Shown here one piece after another: positions 46,750 through 59,617 of a DNA stretch of 64,000 nt. Every line of letters begins with the position of its first letter. Position 1 is the first letter of the stretch. Under the pieces are notes generated by a model that worked only from the letters and a program-made list of their open reading frames with translations, was not told the origin of the DNA and searched no databases. The position numbers and the translations under genes were made by a program. This DNA comes from Protopterus annectens (Eukaryota; Chordata; Ceratodontiformes; Protopteridae). The stretch covers positions 1,071,157,438 through 1,071,221,437 of the forward strand of contig NC_056732.1 in the NCBI RefSeq assembly GCF_019279795.1, read 5' to 3'.

Positions 46750-49140
46750 TGTACATCCCTCACTGGTGCTAGTGGTAAGGACTGAGGATCTTTGATTACT
46801 GGGCAAGTGCAGGGGCATCACAAGATGAACCAAGTAAAGGGCTTTTCTTATCACTGCCGCTACATGATAGTCAAATGTGAGATTATCAACCTATGTACCC
46901 AGCTCATTCACCACAGGTTGTATGCTTAGGGGGTTGCCGTTGATATGGTAATCAGCAGGGGCTGTGTTTTGTCGAATGGTATCAATACATTCTTTTGTAT
47001 TTAACTTAAGGCCAGGACTTTGGCACCAGACATTTGTTGTTGTGAGACCCTCTTGCAGTATGTTATCATTTGGGGAGTCAATGACAGCACCAAACTTATA
47101 GTCCCCTGAAAACATGGTCAGCCACAGACCTTTTGTCTTTGCCTGGACCTCTGAGAAGTAGATGCCAAACAGCAGGGGTTCCAGGACAGATCCCTGGGGA
47201 ACACCAGTACTGACAGGTCTGCTGTCAGGGTGGCATCACCTATTTTGACCTTATGCGTCCTATCGGTGGGCCAGTTGGCCACCCACCTGATGAGACAGGG
47301 ATTTACACCAAGTTGTGTTAGCTTTTCAATGATGCCAGAGTGGGGGATTGTGTCAAATGCTTTGGCCAAGTCAAGGTAAGCTGTATGAACTGACTTTCTC
47401 AACCAGGGCCTTGGTGACAGTCTCAAAAAAGTCAACCAGGTTCAACAGGCAAGATCTGCCCTTGATGAATCTGAATTGGGTGGGGTCAACTACTTTGAGA
47501 TTGTTTATGTCCTTATCAGGTCCATAATAATACGCTCCATGTCTTTACAGATCAGACTTGTCACACTAATGGGGTGATAGTTTGGGGCGGGTGGCTGTAC
47601 AGAGACTTTGAATGAGGCAGACTGATGTTCTGATCTCACCAGGGAAGAATGGGGTGGTGCAGCGATCAACCATGTTGGTGAGAACCAAGTCCAGGATGTT
47701 ATCACCCCTTGTGGGGGATGAGATGAGCTGCTCTTGTGCGTTAGAACTGATGAAGTCAAGGAATCACTGGGTGAGTGCATTAGTGCAGGAACAGTTCACT
47801 CAGTCTTTGGTGGGGTAGTTGAAGTCACCAAGGATCAGGGTGTTGGGGGTACCTTGATGGAGTCAAGTAGGTCCAAGTAGGAGGAGTGGTTGTCCTGAGT
47901 CAGAGGGAGATCTATAGCTGGCTATAACTTGGATAGGGGTCTTGCCAACTGTCAGTTGCACCTGGAGTAGTTCTAGTGCATCACGCAGGCAAACCAGTCT
48001 GGAGGTGTGCTTGTCTTTAATGAAGACAGAAACTCTACCACCCTTAGTGTTCCCGACCTCATTTTGGGGTCGGAATGTGTGGAATGAGGTACAGCCAAGT
48101 AAGGCAGTGGTACTCACTGCAGCCTTGAACCAAGTTTCTGAGACTGCACAGATGTCAGTATCTTCCAGTGTGAAGACAGACTCCAGTGAGTGCATTTTCA
48201 GGTTAAGGCTCATAGCGTTAAGCAGCATGACCTTCAATTTGCTTTTTTGACAGATCTTTTATGTTGGAAGATTTGTCTTTGGGACATTGCCTAAAAAAGA
48301 TACAATGGGGGAAGCAAGAGCTCTGACCAGAATCCGGAATCCCAGGGGTGACAGCGGTAGGCCATCTCTGGCAAAGCATCAAGGCCCATCAACCATGTCA
48401 TCCTAGGCAGACAGATACTAGATCTGCGTGGAATGACACCAGAAACTAAGCCAATTGTTAAAGTTAATTATTTTTTGTTGGCATTGTGGTATTATTCTTT
48501 GTGAAGGTATGGTGCTGCTTAGGGCTAGGGGCAAACCTGCCTGGGACACGCACACTGAGACCTCAATCATGCCTCTCTTCATATAGTCCAGGGAGGTACG
48601 TCTCAAGGCATTCATTCACACCAACATGGACAATGACAGAGTCATACTTGTACCTGGTGTGGAGACACTTACGTGCGTGCATGATGTGGTGGATTCTGGC
48701 ACCTGACGACTGACCCTGATCATCATCTTGTTGAGCCTGTTGATGAGGACATTGGTGTGTCTCACAATAGAGTCTCCAATGAGTAGTATATGTCTGGTTT
48801 ATTGTTATGCCTTATGGGCTGTGTTTGTGAGACAATGGTGTGTTGTCTGCTGTCCGTGATGTGTTTGGTGTTTTGTGTGGAATGTTTGTGAGTGTGTTTT
48901 GGAGGTCTCTGCTGTTTAGGTAAGGTTTTTATTGAGAACCTCTGCATAGGTGGGTGTGTTGTGCTTGGCTATGTGATGTGGGTGATGTGGTGTTTGTGCT
49001 GACTATCGCCTCTTTGTCAGGAGTACTGACTGTGGTGAGAGAGAGCATGGATTCCAGGTTACTGATATAGATGCATTTCTCACAAGTAGAAGAATTGTGT
49101 GCTAGGAGAAAAAGACTGAGTGAACATGAGGCAGTTGCTA
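46750..49140 (-). mobile_element. CR1 LINE copy C, 5' region to RT, decayed
   Basis: Minus-strand landmarks run from right to left: CEKCIYISNLES (ORF1 zinc part, near 49070), LIGDSIVRHTNV (esterase Ser block, near 48770), LRRTSLDYMKRG (near 48600), AVSETWFKAA (endonuclease, near 48120), VRSEHQSAS (near 47640), AYLDLAKAFDTIPHSG (near 47360) and IRKALYLVHLVM (near 46850). Several internal deletions shorten it. It lacks the 3' end. Confidence 0.8.
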
Positions 49141-49562
49141 CATTGTCTGAGCATTTCCACTTTCACCAGGCTCGCAGGAGAAACTGACGGGAAGGGAATT
49201 GTCCAGACACAGTGTTCTGAAACTTAGACTTATGGAGGGAGGGTTTTGATATGGGTTTGTCCACATGAATGTAGACTATAAAAACCTTCTTAATGTAAAA
49301 TAACTGGCCTGAAGCCCAAGTGCTAAAACCAAAATTAATTAAGAGGCTTAGAATAACAGACACATTTAGTCAGGCTACTAACAAGCAGTAATAAATGCAA
49401 CAGAATAAAAGCACTTGAACTCTTAAGAACAAGCGGCAAAGCAAAATAAGGTAATAAAGTGGGAAGAACACAATTACAGAAAAAGCAGCTAAATAAAGTG
49501 TCTTTTTTTTGTGGAGAGGGAGGAAACAGAAGATAATTAAATATTAAGAAACTAAGGGGGTT

Positions 49563-49750
49563 AAGCCTTCCCAAATGCTCTCTCTGTACACAGTAGAATG
49601 AGTTGATGAGACAGGACAGGAGTGGTGGTGTCCAAAATCAAACAGCAAGGGGGTAAGTCCTTCTCAAATGATCTCACTGTACTCAGTACAGTGAGCAAAT
49701 GAGACGGGACTAGGAAGAGTGTCCAAAATCAAATTTGCAGCAAGGGCGGG
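49563..49750. repeat. Two imperfect ~90-bp direct repeats
   Basis: CTTCCCAAATGCTCTCTCTGTACACAGTA... and CTTCTCAAATGATCTCACTGTACTCAGTA... share CAGTA-x-TGAG, GATGAGACAGGACAGG / AATGAGACGGGACTAGG and TGTCCAAAATCAAA in the same order. They may be leader repeats of the L1-like element that follows, which is inference. Confidence 0.6.
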
Positions 49751-49759
49751 CAATTCCAA

Positions 49760-50760
49760 ATACACAAAGTTTAAAAAAACAAGACTACCTGGGGAGGAGG
49801 ATGGGGAAAAACAAAATGCAGACAGTGACCAGCAACATTCAATCAAGCAAATAAATAAATGCAGTACAGTTTTGTTAACTATCACTGAAACAGAGCAAGT
49901 GCAAATAAGTATACTTATATCAGCTTTGTGTATCCAGATGGTTATAGAATCAATCACAGCCAGGCTACAAGGAACAGGAGCAGCTCTATCAGTGGAGGCA
50001 GGGAGAGAGTGTTGGAAGATTCACAATGGTCAAAAGATGTTAGCAAAAAGAGAGAAACTTTCTGTCTTAGTGGCCAAAATCTTGGAGGGTACAGCTATGA
50101 TCAAAGCCAAGACCAAGACCAAGTAAATAACATTTCAGAGGGCCACATGGCAGTGGCCGAACAGCCAAGCATTAAAAAAAAACAGAATTGGGCAATGAGT
50201 ATTAAGCGGCATGACAAAGAGAAGGGTGATATCCTAGATAGGACGGAAAACACTGAAAGCCACTCGAGGAGAAATACCTTAACTCTGACTGGGCTCCCAG
50301 AAAATCTAGATGGGAAAGAGTGACATCCATTTATGGAGGAATGCATCATATCCCCCCTTTTTTAAGTAGCTTAATTTCCACAGAAGAAGCATACTGCTTG
50401 TTGGCCCCAGCAGGGGGTCCAGGCTCCTTACCTATATAATAACCTTCACAGTTTCGAAAGATGCTGACAAGGGGAGAATTCTACTGGCTGCTAAGGAGAG
50501 GTGACCAAGTGTGGCTACAGAGTTAAACTACTCCAAAAATTTACCACAAATACAACAGAAAAAAAGTGGAAGTCGTTTGAAGCAGTGAGTGCTTTATGCT
50601 ATACAAAAAGCATTCCTATTTCAAGTATTCTGCAGACTGGTACTTCGTTAGAATGAAATGTTGCCCCACATTTTCAATTTATGAGAAGCTGTGTTACATT
50701 TTCTTAAAGACGAGTTGCTGACATTAGAAGTATGTAAGAAATCAGTCCAGCAGGAACTCC
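49760..50760 (+). pseudogene. L1-type LINE ORF1 remnant
   Basis: A polar, coiled-coil-like stretch is followed by SRRNTLTLTGLPENLDGKE (50262-50323), the L1 ORF1 RRM landmark (RRNNLRIxGLPE in active elements). Then come pieces resembling the rest of the RRM and C-terminal domain: VGPSRGSRLL-TYI-TFTVSKDADK and KAV-ALCYTKSIPISS-LQTGTS. Frames change and stops intervene, so it is inactive. Confidence 0.65.
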
Positions 50761-51289
50761 CACCTCCTCTCCCCCTACATGAAGTCATAAAGATTGTGCT
50801 GAGAGAATATCTGGGCTTGGGAAGTTTCCAGTGTCCTGCTTCTGCCATACCCAACATCAGCTATGTACAACTAAAGTAGACAATCTAGCAGCTGAGGAGA
50901 AGGCACCCAAAGGCATCTGTCAGATAACTATTTGCAGTTGTGGAGGATATCACTATGAACAGACTCATAGCACTGAGAAATTTGAGAACTGTAAGGAGAA
51001 ATTAGAAGTCAGGTCTGAACTTAAACAGATGTTAAAACTAAAATATCTAAGTAAAAAGATGAAAGCATGCAAGCACATTTTATACCACCACTAGTGGAGC
51101 TGTTGGTGAGAAGTTTCTTTCTGAGCAAGTTTTGAGTGTGTCCCTAGTGAGAAGGTATTTACAGTACAGTCATGGCTTTGACTGGCTGCTAAGGTTGAGG
51201 TGACTACTCTAAATCAGGGGCACACTGGAATAGAAATTGATTAATAAACATGCTATGGAGGAATGACATGCAGTCTGGGCCACCTTTGA

Positions 51290-52400
51290 AACCCAGCAAG
51301 GGAGGTATCAGTGTGCATTTATGGGCTTACTTGTGTTTCACTAGCGGAGCACAACAGGGTTTTGTGCTGGGTCTGCTCCTGTTTGGCATCTACTTCTCGA
51401 CGTCAAGGCTAATGTTCATGGCATCAAGCTCACCGAGTTCACAGATGACTGCAAATTGGAAGCTATTATAGATTTCCCCAAGACACAAACATCTTGCAAG
51501 AGGATTTAATGACTGGTTCCAAAGCCACAGTCTAAAAGTCAAAGCCAAAAAATGCATTATAATGCCTTTTGGGAAACTGTCAAACCAATTACTACATCAA
51601 TAAAACAACCTTAAGAGCCAACCCAGTAGTAAAGGATCTGAGAACATACACAGACAGCAATCTGGCCTTAGATTAACATGCAGCTAAGATAGTAAGAAAA
51701 TCATTCTATTTTGCCTAACATATAGTTAAGGATATGGTATCCCAGTTCAAGATGTAGCACCATTCTACTCTTCCCTTATCAGACCAGTCATTTAATACAA
51801 TAACTCCTTTGACATGTATCTAACCAGACATCTGCAACCATTGGAACAACAGTTTTTCTCAGCAGGAGAATTCGGGGCATGAGTACTCTTGTCCTACACC
51901 AACCGCATAAAGACTCTGTCTCTGAATTCAGTCTCCTACAGGCTGCTAAGATGTGAGCTTTGCCTGGCTTACAGGGCTTCCTCACATCCAGCCCTGATTG
52001 ATCTGTTGTACATACGCAAAACAGCAGCAGAAACACTAGACTTGGATCTGCATCTTGTTTGTGGCATAAACAGAACATGTTGGGGAAACAAGAGCCCCCC
52101 CCAAAAAGGATCTCCATCCATATAAAACAGAGTTCATCCCTGACCCTATTCAAATGAAACCTCAACAACTGGATAGGAAATTGTAAACTTACCACCAGAG
52201 TGGCCATCATGTCCCCTTATAGACAGAGGCCATCAATAAAAAATATACTATTGTAACAACCACCTACAAATCCTTAGTTACCTCCTACTAACATGCACCC
52301 CCCTGTGCAGGTGCCCATGGTACTTGGGACTCAAATGGTTTTGGGGTTCACAGCTAGGCTTAGCCTAATAACGAACTATGAACAGATAGTTCATCTAAAG
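51290..52400 (+). mobile_element. CR1 LINE fragment on the plus strand (CR1-D)
   Basis: It is 5'-truncated in the RT: GAQQGFVLGLLLFGIYF matches SGVPQGSVLGPLLFGIYF, and FTDDCKLE is the FADD box with A changed to T. Downstream are LNSVSYRLLRCELCLAYRAS, INRTCWGNK, and the end with GGCTTAGCCTAATAACGAACTATGAAC, the CR1 tail form. It separates the L1 ORF1 remnant from the L1 RT remnant and probably inserted into that L1. Confidence 0.78.
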
Positions 52401-52975
52401 AAGTTGGGAAGGAAGAAGTGATGAATAATAGTTTAAAAGAAGTGGAAGCATTAGCATTTTGGAAGAAAGTGGTGATGGCAATACTACCTAAAGAGGGTAA
52501 AGACCCTTCAGACCCAGCTTCATATAGGCCTTTTTCAATTTTAAACCTTGATTATAAAATGTGGGTATAAAACAGAACAAAACTGTTGCAAAAACTGATA
52601 GACATGTATCACTGTAGATTTATGGAGGGGAGGCAAACATTTGCAACATTATTAGAATAATAACCCAGAAGGGTAAAGAATTTAAGAAAATATTGCTAGG
52701 CTTGGTAGGCCTTCATACAGAGAAAGCATCTAATGGATTCAGTTGAGTGGAATTTTATGAGACGGGCAAAGGAAGCATTTGCATTTGCTGATAAAATAAT
52801 AGATAATGCAGAGAATATATGAAGGGTTGGAGGCAAGAATTAAGGTGGGGGCCCTTTCCAACAAGTTACGTTTGAACAGAGAAACCAGTCAGAGTTATCC
52901 TGTTTCCTCTTTGTTATTTGCTTTAAATTTAGAGTCAGTGGCAAAGAAAATAAGGGTAACACAAATTCAGGGATA
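52401..52975 (+). pseudogene. L1-type LINE reverse transcriptase remnant
   Basis: LPKEGKDPSDPASYRPFSILN matches the L1 RT start (KDPTDPASYRPISLLN form). Later come FMEGRQTFATLL, GLHTEKASN and LLFALNLESVAKKIR (equivalent to SPLLFALAIEPLA). Stops and frameshifts are frequent. It ends at the TA where Tc1 copy 2 begins. Confidence 0.75.
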
Positions 52976-52977
52976 TA

Positions 52978-54465
52978 CAGTGGATATAAAAAGTTTACAC
53001 ACCCCTGTTAAAATTTCAAAACTTTTCCCACCTTTAATGTGACCTGCTGTATAACCTGTACAATTCAACTGAAAAACAAACAAATATGTTAGGGGAAAAA
53101 TATAAAAAATAAAAAAAGTACAATACGCTGGTTGCATAAGTCTGCACACCCTTAAACTAATACTTTTTTGAAGCACCTTTTGATTTAATTGCAGCATTCA
53201 GTCTTCTTGGGTAGGAGTCTATCAGCACGGCACATCTTGACTTAGCAATATTTGCCCACTTTTCCTTACAAAAGCACTCCAAATCTGTCAGATTGTGAGG
53301 GCAGCTCTTGTGCACAGCGCTCTTCAGGTCACCCCACAGATTTTCTATTGGATTTTAGTTTGGCTGGGCCATTCCAAAACTTTAATTTTTTTCTGGCGAA
53401 GCCATTCTTTTGTTGATTTGGATTGTATTGCTTGGGGTCATTGTCATGTTGAAAGGTGAAATTCCTCTTCATCTTCAGCTTTCTAGCATTTACCTGTAGG
53501 TTTTTGGCCAAAAGTGACTGGTATTTGGAACTGTTCATAACCTTGATTAATCTCCAGTTCCAGCTGAAGCAAAACAACCCCAAAGCATGATACTGCCAAC
53601 ACCATGCTTCACCGTGGTGTAGTGTTCTTATGGTGATGCGAAGTGTTGTTTTGCGCCAAATGTACCTTTTCGAATTGTGGCCAAAAGTTCAGCCTTGGTC
53701 TCATCAGACCATAACACATTTTCCCACATGCTTTTCGGAGACTTGATGTATTGTTTTGCAAATTTTAGCTGGGCCTGGATTGATTTGCTGTGTAAGAAAA
53801 GGCTTCCATCTTGTAACCCTACCCAATAGTCCAGACATATGGAGAATATGGGAGATTGTTGTCACATGTAGTACATAAACAGTACTAGCCAGAAATTCCT
53901 GCAGCTCCTTCAGTGTTGCTGTACGTCTCTTGGCATCCTCCAGGTCTTGTCTTTTCATCAATTTTAGAGGGACGTCCAGTTCTTTGCAACGTCACTGTTG
54001 TCCCATATTTTCTCCACTTTTTGGTGACTGTCTTCACTGTGTTCCATGGTATATCCAATGCTGTGGAAATTTTTTTCTACCCTTCTCCTGACTGATTCCT
54101 TTCAACAATGAGATCCCTTTGATTCTTTGTACGCTCTCTGTGAACCATGGCTTTTGCTGTAGCAAGCAACTGAGTAAATCTCAGGAAAATCCTAGTAGGA
54201 CAGCTGAACTTTATTTGGGGTTAATCAGAGTCTATTTGATGGTAGGTGTGTACCCAAGATGACTGAATGTTGTAATTAAATCAAAAAGTGCTTCAACAAA
54301 GTATTAATTTAAGGGAGTGCACACACAACAAAGTATTAGTTAAAGAGTGTGCACACTTATGTAGCCAGTATATTGTACATTTTGTATTTTTTCCCCTAAC
54401 AGATTTGTTTGTTTTGCAATTGAATTATACAGGTTATAGGTCACATTAAAGGTGGGAAAAGTTTT
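52978..54465 (-). mobile_element. Tc1/mariner-type transposon, copy 2, right end lost
   Basis: The left end CAGTGGATATAAAAAG follows a TA dinucleotide (52976-52977). The body matches Tc1 copy 1 throughout but lacks its SINE and 219-bp insertion. The sequence stops at GGGAAAAGTTTT, about 110 bases before the expected right end, where the CR1-E tail begins. The missing end probably lies beyond the window on the far side of CR1-E. Confidence 0.88.
53155..54148 (-). pseudogene. Tc1 transposase, copy 2, broken
   Basis: Fragments in order are the start near 54148 (MVHRERTKNQRDL), TATLKELQEFLAST (53920), the LWSDETK region (53700), MKRNFTFQHDNDPK with a catalytic Asp (53470), and an NPIENLWGDLK-like block (53340). 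Several frameshifts make it inactive. Compared with copy 1 the two are clearly the same subfamily. Confidence 0.85.
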
Positions 54466-55998
54466 CATAGGTTGGTACTAGGCTATTGGCCCTAGGGCCT
54501 ATACAAGCCTAGCCATAACAATTCCCTGGATATTTCTTCCCACAATATTTACTTCCCTGGACCCCTGTCTAGCAGGTCGACTGACATGATCCCCGTGGTG
54601 AATTTCTAGGGTGGATTTCCTATCTCCCATCCAACTGTCAAGGTTCCTTTTGAAGAGAACCAATGAGGCCCTCTGCTTGACATGTATGGGCAGTCTTTTC
54701 CAGAGTATGGGGGGGTCTCTGGGTCAGGAACCTATCCCTCCAGCATGTTTTGTTCATTGTGATGACAAGGTTTAGATCCCTGGAGCACGTGGCTCTGAGA
54801 GACTGGAATTGCTTTAACTGGAGCATGTTCAATAGCTCAGGGTATGATGCGACCTTGTATGTTAAGCAGAGATCGCCTCTGAGTAGACTATATGCCACAG
54901 ACTATAGCCAGAGCTTTTTTTTTTTTTTTTTTTAGACGGTCAGCATAGGGCATCTGCTTTAGGCCTATGATTCTTTTAGTGAGGTATTTCTGCAGCCTGT
55001 CCAGCTGTTGCAGATGTCTTGTGAGGTACATACCAAACAGGGTGTTGTACTCTATAATGGGCCTAATGAGGGATGAGTACAGTGGGACAATGACCTCCTT
55101 TTTCCTGGATGAAAATTCCTTAGTGATGAGGTGTGCCACATAGGATTTCCTGACTGTTGTGGCGATGTCGTTATTGAAGGTGAGACCACTGTCCATCTGT
55201 GTCCTTAAGTCTCTTATCACACTTTCAGTGTTTACTGTACTGCCACCTATGTGGTAATTCATGGATACATGGTTTTTCCCAAAGGGGATAACTATACATT
55301 TCTTGGCATTAAGCTCGAGCCCATGGCTCTGGCACCAAGCATTTGTTTCTATAAGACCCTTTTGTAGAACATCCACATCATTTGGGGATTCAATAATGGA
55401 TCCCAGTTTGCAGTCATCTGCGAACTTTGTTAGCCAGAGTCCCTTAGTATTGGCCTGTACTTCAGAGAAGAAGGTAACAAACGAGCGGTCCCAGGACTGA
55501 ACCCTAAGGTGCTCCACTTGTCTGGAGCTAGATTTGGAGATGGCTACTTTTACAGTCTGGGTTCTGTCAGTAAGCCAGTTGGCAACCCATCGAGTGACGT
55601 AGGGATTTATGCCCAGCTTAGTAAGTTTATCTACGATTCCAGAGTGGGGGATGGTGTTGAAGGCCTTGGCGAGGTCCAGATAGGCTGTGTGGACCACCTT
55701 ACCCTCGTCCACAGCTCTGTAGACTGATTAGAAGAAGTCAATCAGGTTCAGGAGACAAGATCGATCCTTTACAAACCCAAACTGGGTGGGGTCCAGTGTT
55801 TGAAGGTTGCCAATGTCTTTGTTTATAAGTGCCATGATAATGCGCTCCATGCCCTTGCAGATCAGGCTCGTCAGACTGATGAGACGGTAGTTCCCGGGAT
55901 CCAAGGTGGATCTCCCTTGTGGAGTGGGATAACTGTAGCTGTGTGTCACTCAGTGGACACAAAGCCTGAGGTGAGGCTATCATTAAACATGACACTTA
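54466..55998 (-). mobile_element. CR1 LINE copy E, 3' half
   Basis: The tail complement (CATAGGTTGGTACTAGGC) abuts Tc1 copy 2. On the minus strand the RT is open for about 270 codons (55712-54888): AYLDLAKAFNTIPHSG, KFADDCKLG, LNAKKCIVIPFGKN, VPLYSSLIRPIIEYN, TRHLQQLDRLQKYLTKR. It is then disturbed by a T-run at 54916-54935. A deletion damages the GVPQGS region. At 55994-55998 it is cut and resumes at 63184. Confidence 0.85.
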
Positions 55999-56047
55999 CT
56001 TTTGGTATTGACTGTCCGCTTGCCCGGTCGTATCTCCCGGCTGAAAG

Positions 56048-59000
56048 GAACCCCCCCTACCCTGACTCAACTACGCGAGGTCCCCAAGACCCAAAAAAGG
56101 TCCTACCGGGACTACTAACCACTGTGAATCCTCTGACCAGCAATTACCTCACAAAAGGGGAAACTGAAGAACTTCAACCTAACCTAAAATAAACTACAGG
56201 GTAAATTTAAAGCATACTTCTCTCCTTAAAAGCTAAGAAGTACGTCTAGTCTCAGGAACCTGGCAGTTAACTAAAACTTACCTGGAAAACTGCTCCCATT
56301 AAGACCCTGGGGACTCCTGGCGGTGAATGCCCCACTCCAATTAATTTGCGTGTATACTGTTGGGTTTTGCAGCCTTTTATAAGTCATATTGCCCGTGATT
56401 GTTTACTTTTATGGCTTTGTATGGTACTCGGATAACTACTACTGTTGTTGTTGCGTGAAAACTCTATGGCGTGTCTGCCTACTAGTCGCAGATGTAAAGA
56501 TCTAAATACAAATGCTCTACACGTGCCCCTGACGCACATCTAGCATCCTTTTACTTAATTAAATAGAGGATAGGACCGATGATATGTACAACTATTATAC
56601 AGGTTCTGTATGCATATATTGGCACATATTTGGCCTAAATTTGCTGATATCTAATTAGCGACATGTTTTTTAGTGCTGCAGCCGTAATCAAAATATCTGC
56701 AGTGCACGTGTCTGCTAATAGGAAGCTGGCGTCCTCCTTCTAACTCAATGTATGACCAATATTGTACTGTATATTCTTAAGATGTACTAGAAATTGCTCA
56801 CTAAAACACTGTATACTGCTTTGTGCTGTACTTTGGTAGCGAGAAAAGCCTAAACCTCGCAAAGGTGCGTTTATCCAACTGACTCACTGAATGGTTATAA
56901 TCTGTTTGTGTCTGAGACACGCACTGTTTTCACATGATGTTTTAAACACTTGTTTACAGACTGTTATGTGGGTTTAACAGCAAAGCTGCTTTAAACTGTG
57001 TTTTCCTAATTTAACCTTACTTATTCTAACATCCTATCTCTTTCCCTTATATCACAGGAACCCCCCCCTACCCTGACTCAACTACGCGAGGTCCCCAAGA
57101 CCCAAAAAAGGTCCTACCGGGACTACTAACCACTGTGAATCCTCTGACCAGCAAATACCTCACAAAAGGGGAAACTGAAGAACTTCAACCTAACCTAAAA
57201 TAAACTACAGGGTAAATTTAAAGCATACTTCTCTCCTTCTCCCCTTAAAAGCTAAGAAGTACGTCTAGTCTCAGGAACCTGGCAGTTAACTAAAACTTAC
57301 CTGGAAAACTGCTCCCATTAAGACCCTGGGGACTCCTGGCGGTGAATGCCCCGCTCCAATTAATTTGCGTGTATACTGTTGGGTTTTGCAGCCTTTTATA
57401 AGTCATATTGCCCGTGATTGTTTACTTTTATGGCTTTGTATGGTACTCGGATAACTACTACTGTTGTTGTTGCGTGAAAACTCTATGGCGTGTCTGCCTA
57501 CTAGTCGCAGATGTAAAGATCTAAATACAAATGCTCTACACGTGCCCCTGACGCACATCTAGCATCCTTTTACTTAATTAAATAGAGGATAGGACCGATG
57601 ATATGTACAACTATTATATAGGTTCTGTATGCATATATTGGCACATATTTGGCCTAAATTTGCTGATATCTAATTAGCGACATGTTTTTTAGTGCTGCAG
57701 CCGTAATCAAAATATCTGCAGTGCACGTGTCTGCTAATAGGAAGCTGGCGTCCTCCTTCTAACTCAATGTATGACCAATATTGTACTGTATATTCTTAAG
57801 ATGTACTAGAAATTGCTCACTAAAACACTGTATACTGCTTTGTGCTGTACTTTGGTAGCGAGAAAAGCCTAAACCTCGCAAAGGTGCGTTTATCCAACTG
57901 ACTCACTGAATGGTTATAATCTGTTTGTGTCTGAGACACGCACTGTTTTCACATGATGTTTTAAACACTTGTTTACAGACTGTTATGTGGGTTTAACAGC
58001 AAAGCTGCTTTAAACTGTGTTTTCCTAATTTAACCTTACTTATTCTAACATCCTATCTCTTTCCCTTATATCACAGGAACCCCCCACCTACCCTGACTCA
58101 ACTACGCGAGGTCCCCAAGACCCAAAAAAGGTCCTACCGGGACTACTAACCACTGTGAATCCTCTGACCAGCAAATACCTCACAAAAGGGGAAACTGAAG
58201 AACTTCAACCTAACCTAAAATAAACTACAGGGTAAATTTAAAGCATACTTCTCTCCTTCTCCCCTTAAAAGCTAAGAAGTACGTCTAGTCTCAGGAACCT
58301 GGCAGTTAACTAAAACTTACCTGGAAAACTGCTCCCATTAAGACCCTGGGGACTCCTGGCGGTGAATGCCCCACTCCAATTAATTTCGTGTATACTGTTG
58401 GGTTTTGCAGCCTTTTATAAGTCATATTGCCCGTGATTGTTTACTTTTATGGCTTTGTATGGTACTCGGATAACTACTACTGTTGTTGTTGCGTGAAAAC
58501 TCTATGGCGTGTCTGCCTACTAGTCGCAGATGTAAAGATCTAAATACAAATGCTCTACACGTGCCCCTGACGCACATCTAGCATCCTTTTACTTAATTAA
58601 ATAGAGGATAGGACCGATGATATGTACAACTATTATATAGGTTCTGTATGCATATATTGGCACATATTTGGCCTAAATTTGCTGATATCTAATTAGCGAC
58701 ATGTTTTTTAGTGCTGCAGCCGTAATCAAAATATCTGCAGTGCACGTGTCTGCTAATAGGAAGCTGGCGTCCTCCTTCTAACTCAATGTATGACCAATAT
58801 TGTACTGTATATTCTTAAGATGTACTAGAAATTGCTCACTAAAACACTGTATACTGCTTTGTGCTGTACTTTGGTAGCGAGAAAAGCCTAAACCTCGCAA
58901 AGGTGCGTTTATCCAACTGACTCACTGAATGGTTATAATCTGTTTGTGTCTGAGACACGCACTGTTTTCACATGATGTTTTAAACACTTGTTTACAGACT

Positions 59001-59392
59001 GTTATGTGGGTTTAACAGCAAAGCTGCTTTAAACTGTGTTTTCCTAATTTAACCTTACTTATTCTAACATCCTATCTCTTTCCCTTATATCACAGGAACC
59101 CCCCCCTACCCTGACTCAACTACGCGAGGTCCCCAAGACCCAAAAAAGGTCCTACCGGGACTACTAACCACTGTGAATCCTCTGACCAGCAAATACCTCA
59201 CAAAAGGGGAAACTGAAGAACTTCAACCTAACCTAAAATAAACTACAGGGTAAATTTAAAGCATACTTCTCTCCTTCTCCCTTAAAAGCTAAGAAGTACG
59301 TCTAGTCTCAGGAACCTGGCAGTTAACTAAAACTTACCTGGAAAACTGCTCCCATTAAGACCCTGGGGACTCCTGGCGGTGAATGCCCCCCT
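56048..59392 (+). repeat. Tandem ~1,015-bp monomers (3 full plus ~300 bp)
   Basis: Monomers start at GGAACCCCCC near 56047, 57057, 58077 and 59095, and are almost identical. Differences are a few single-base changes and a short TTCTCCCC insertion. The last is cut after GGTGAATGCCCC and is followed by GC-rich sequence instead of AATTAATTTGCG. Each internal monomer boundary is preceded by a pyrimidine-rich tract ending CACAG, like a 3' splice site, but the first is preceded by CGGCTGAAAG. Confidence 0.93.
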
Positions 59393-59617
59393 CCGCTGCA
59401 GCTCGCTGGCTCCGCTCCGCTCCCCTCCCTGCCCCTTATCCCACCCGCCCCAGTACCCCTACATTTATAGCTAAAGCCAGCCCCTCCCACTTTCCCCCCT
59501 TGCAAATCCAAAGCTTCTCTGACTCACCCTATTACTCCTCCCACTCCTAGGCCCACCCCCACTACCAATTCTTACACTAAATCTCTTCCCCATCCATACC
59601 CTCCCCCTATCTCCATC
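59393..59617 (+). promoter_or_regulatory. GC-rich leader between monomers and LINE ORF
   Basis: CGCTGCAGCTCGCTGGCTCCGC-type GC-rich sequence (59393-59455) gives way to a C/T-rich, nearly G-free stretch up to the first ATG at 59618. The abrupt composition change suggests an internal promoter region for the LINE. No defined promoter motif is visible; this is inference. Confidence 0.35.

Noticed and set aside
56048..59392. Tandem monomers as exons of a duplicated host gene or as ribosomal spacer
   Set aside because: No open frame of useful length exists in them, no rRNA sequence is visible, and they lie wholly inside a unit inserted in CR1-E.
59323..59511. Minus-strand glycine-rich protein over the GC-rich leader
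   Set aside because: It arises from reading GC-rich and C-rich leader sequence backwards; no homologous copy or domain is visible.
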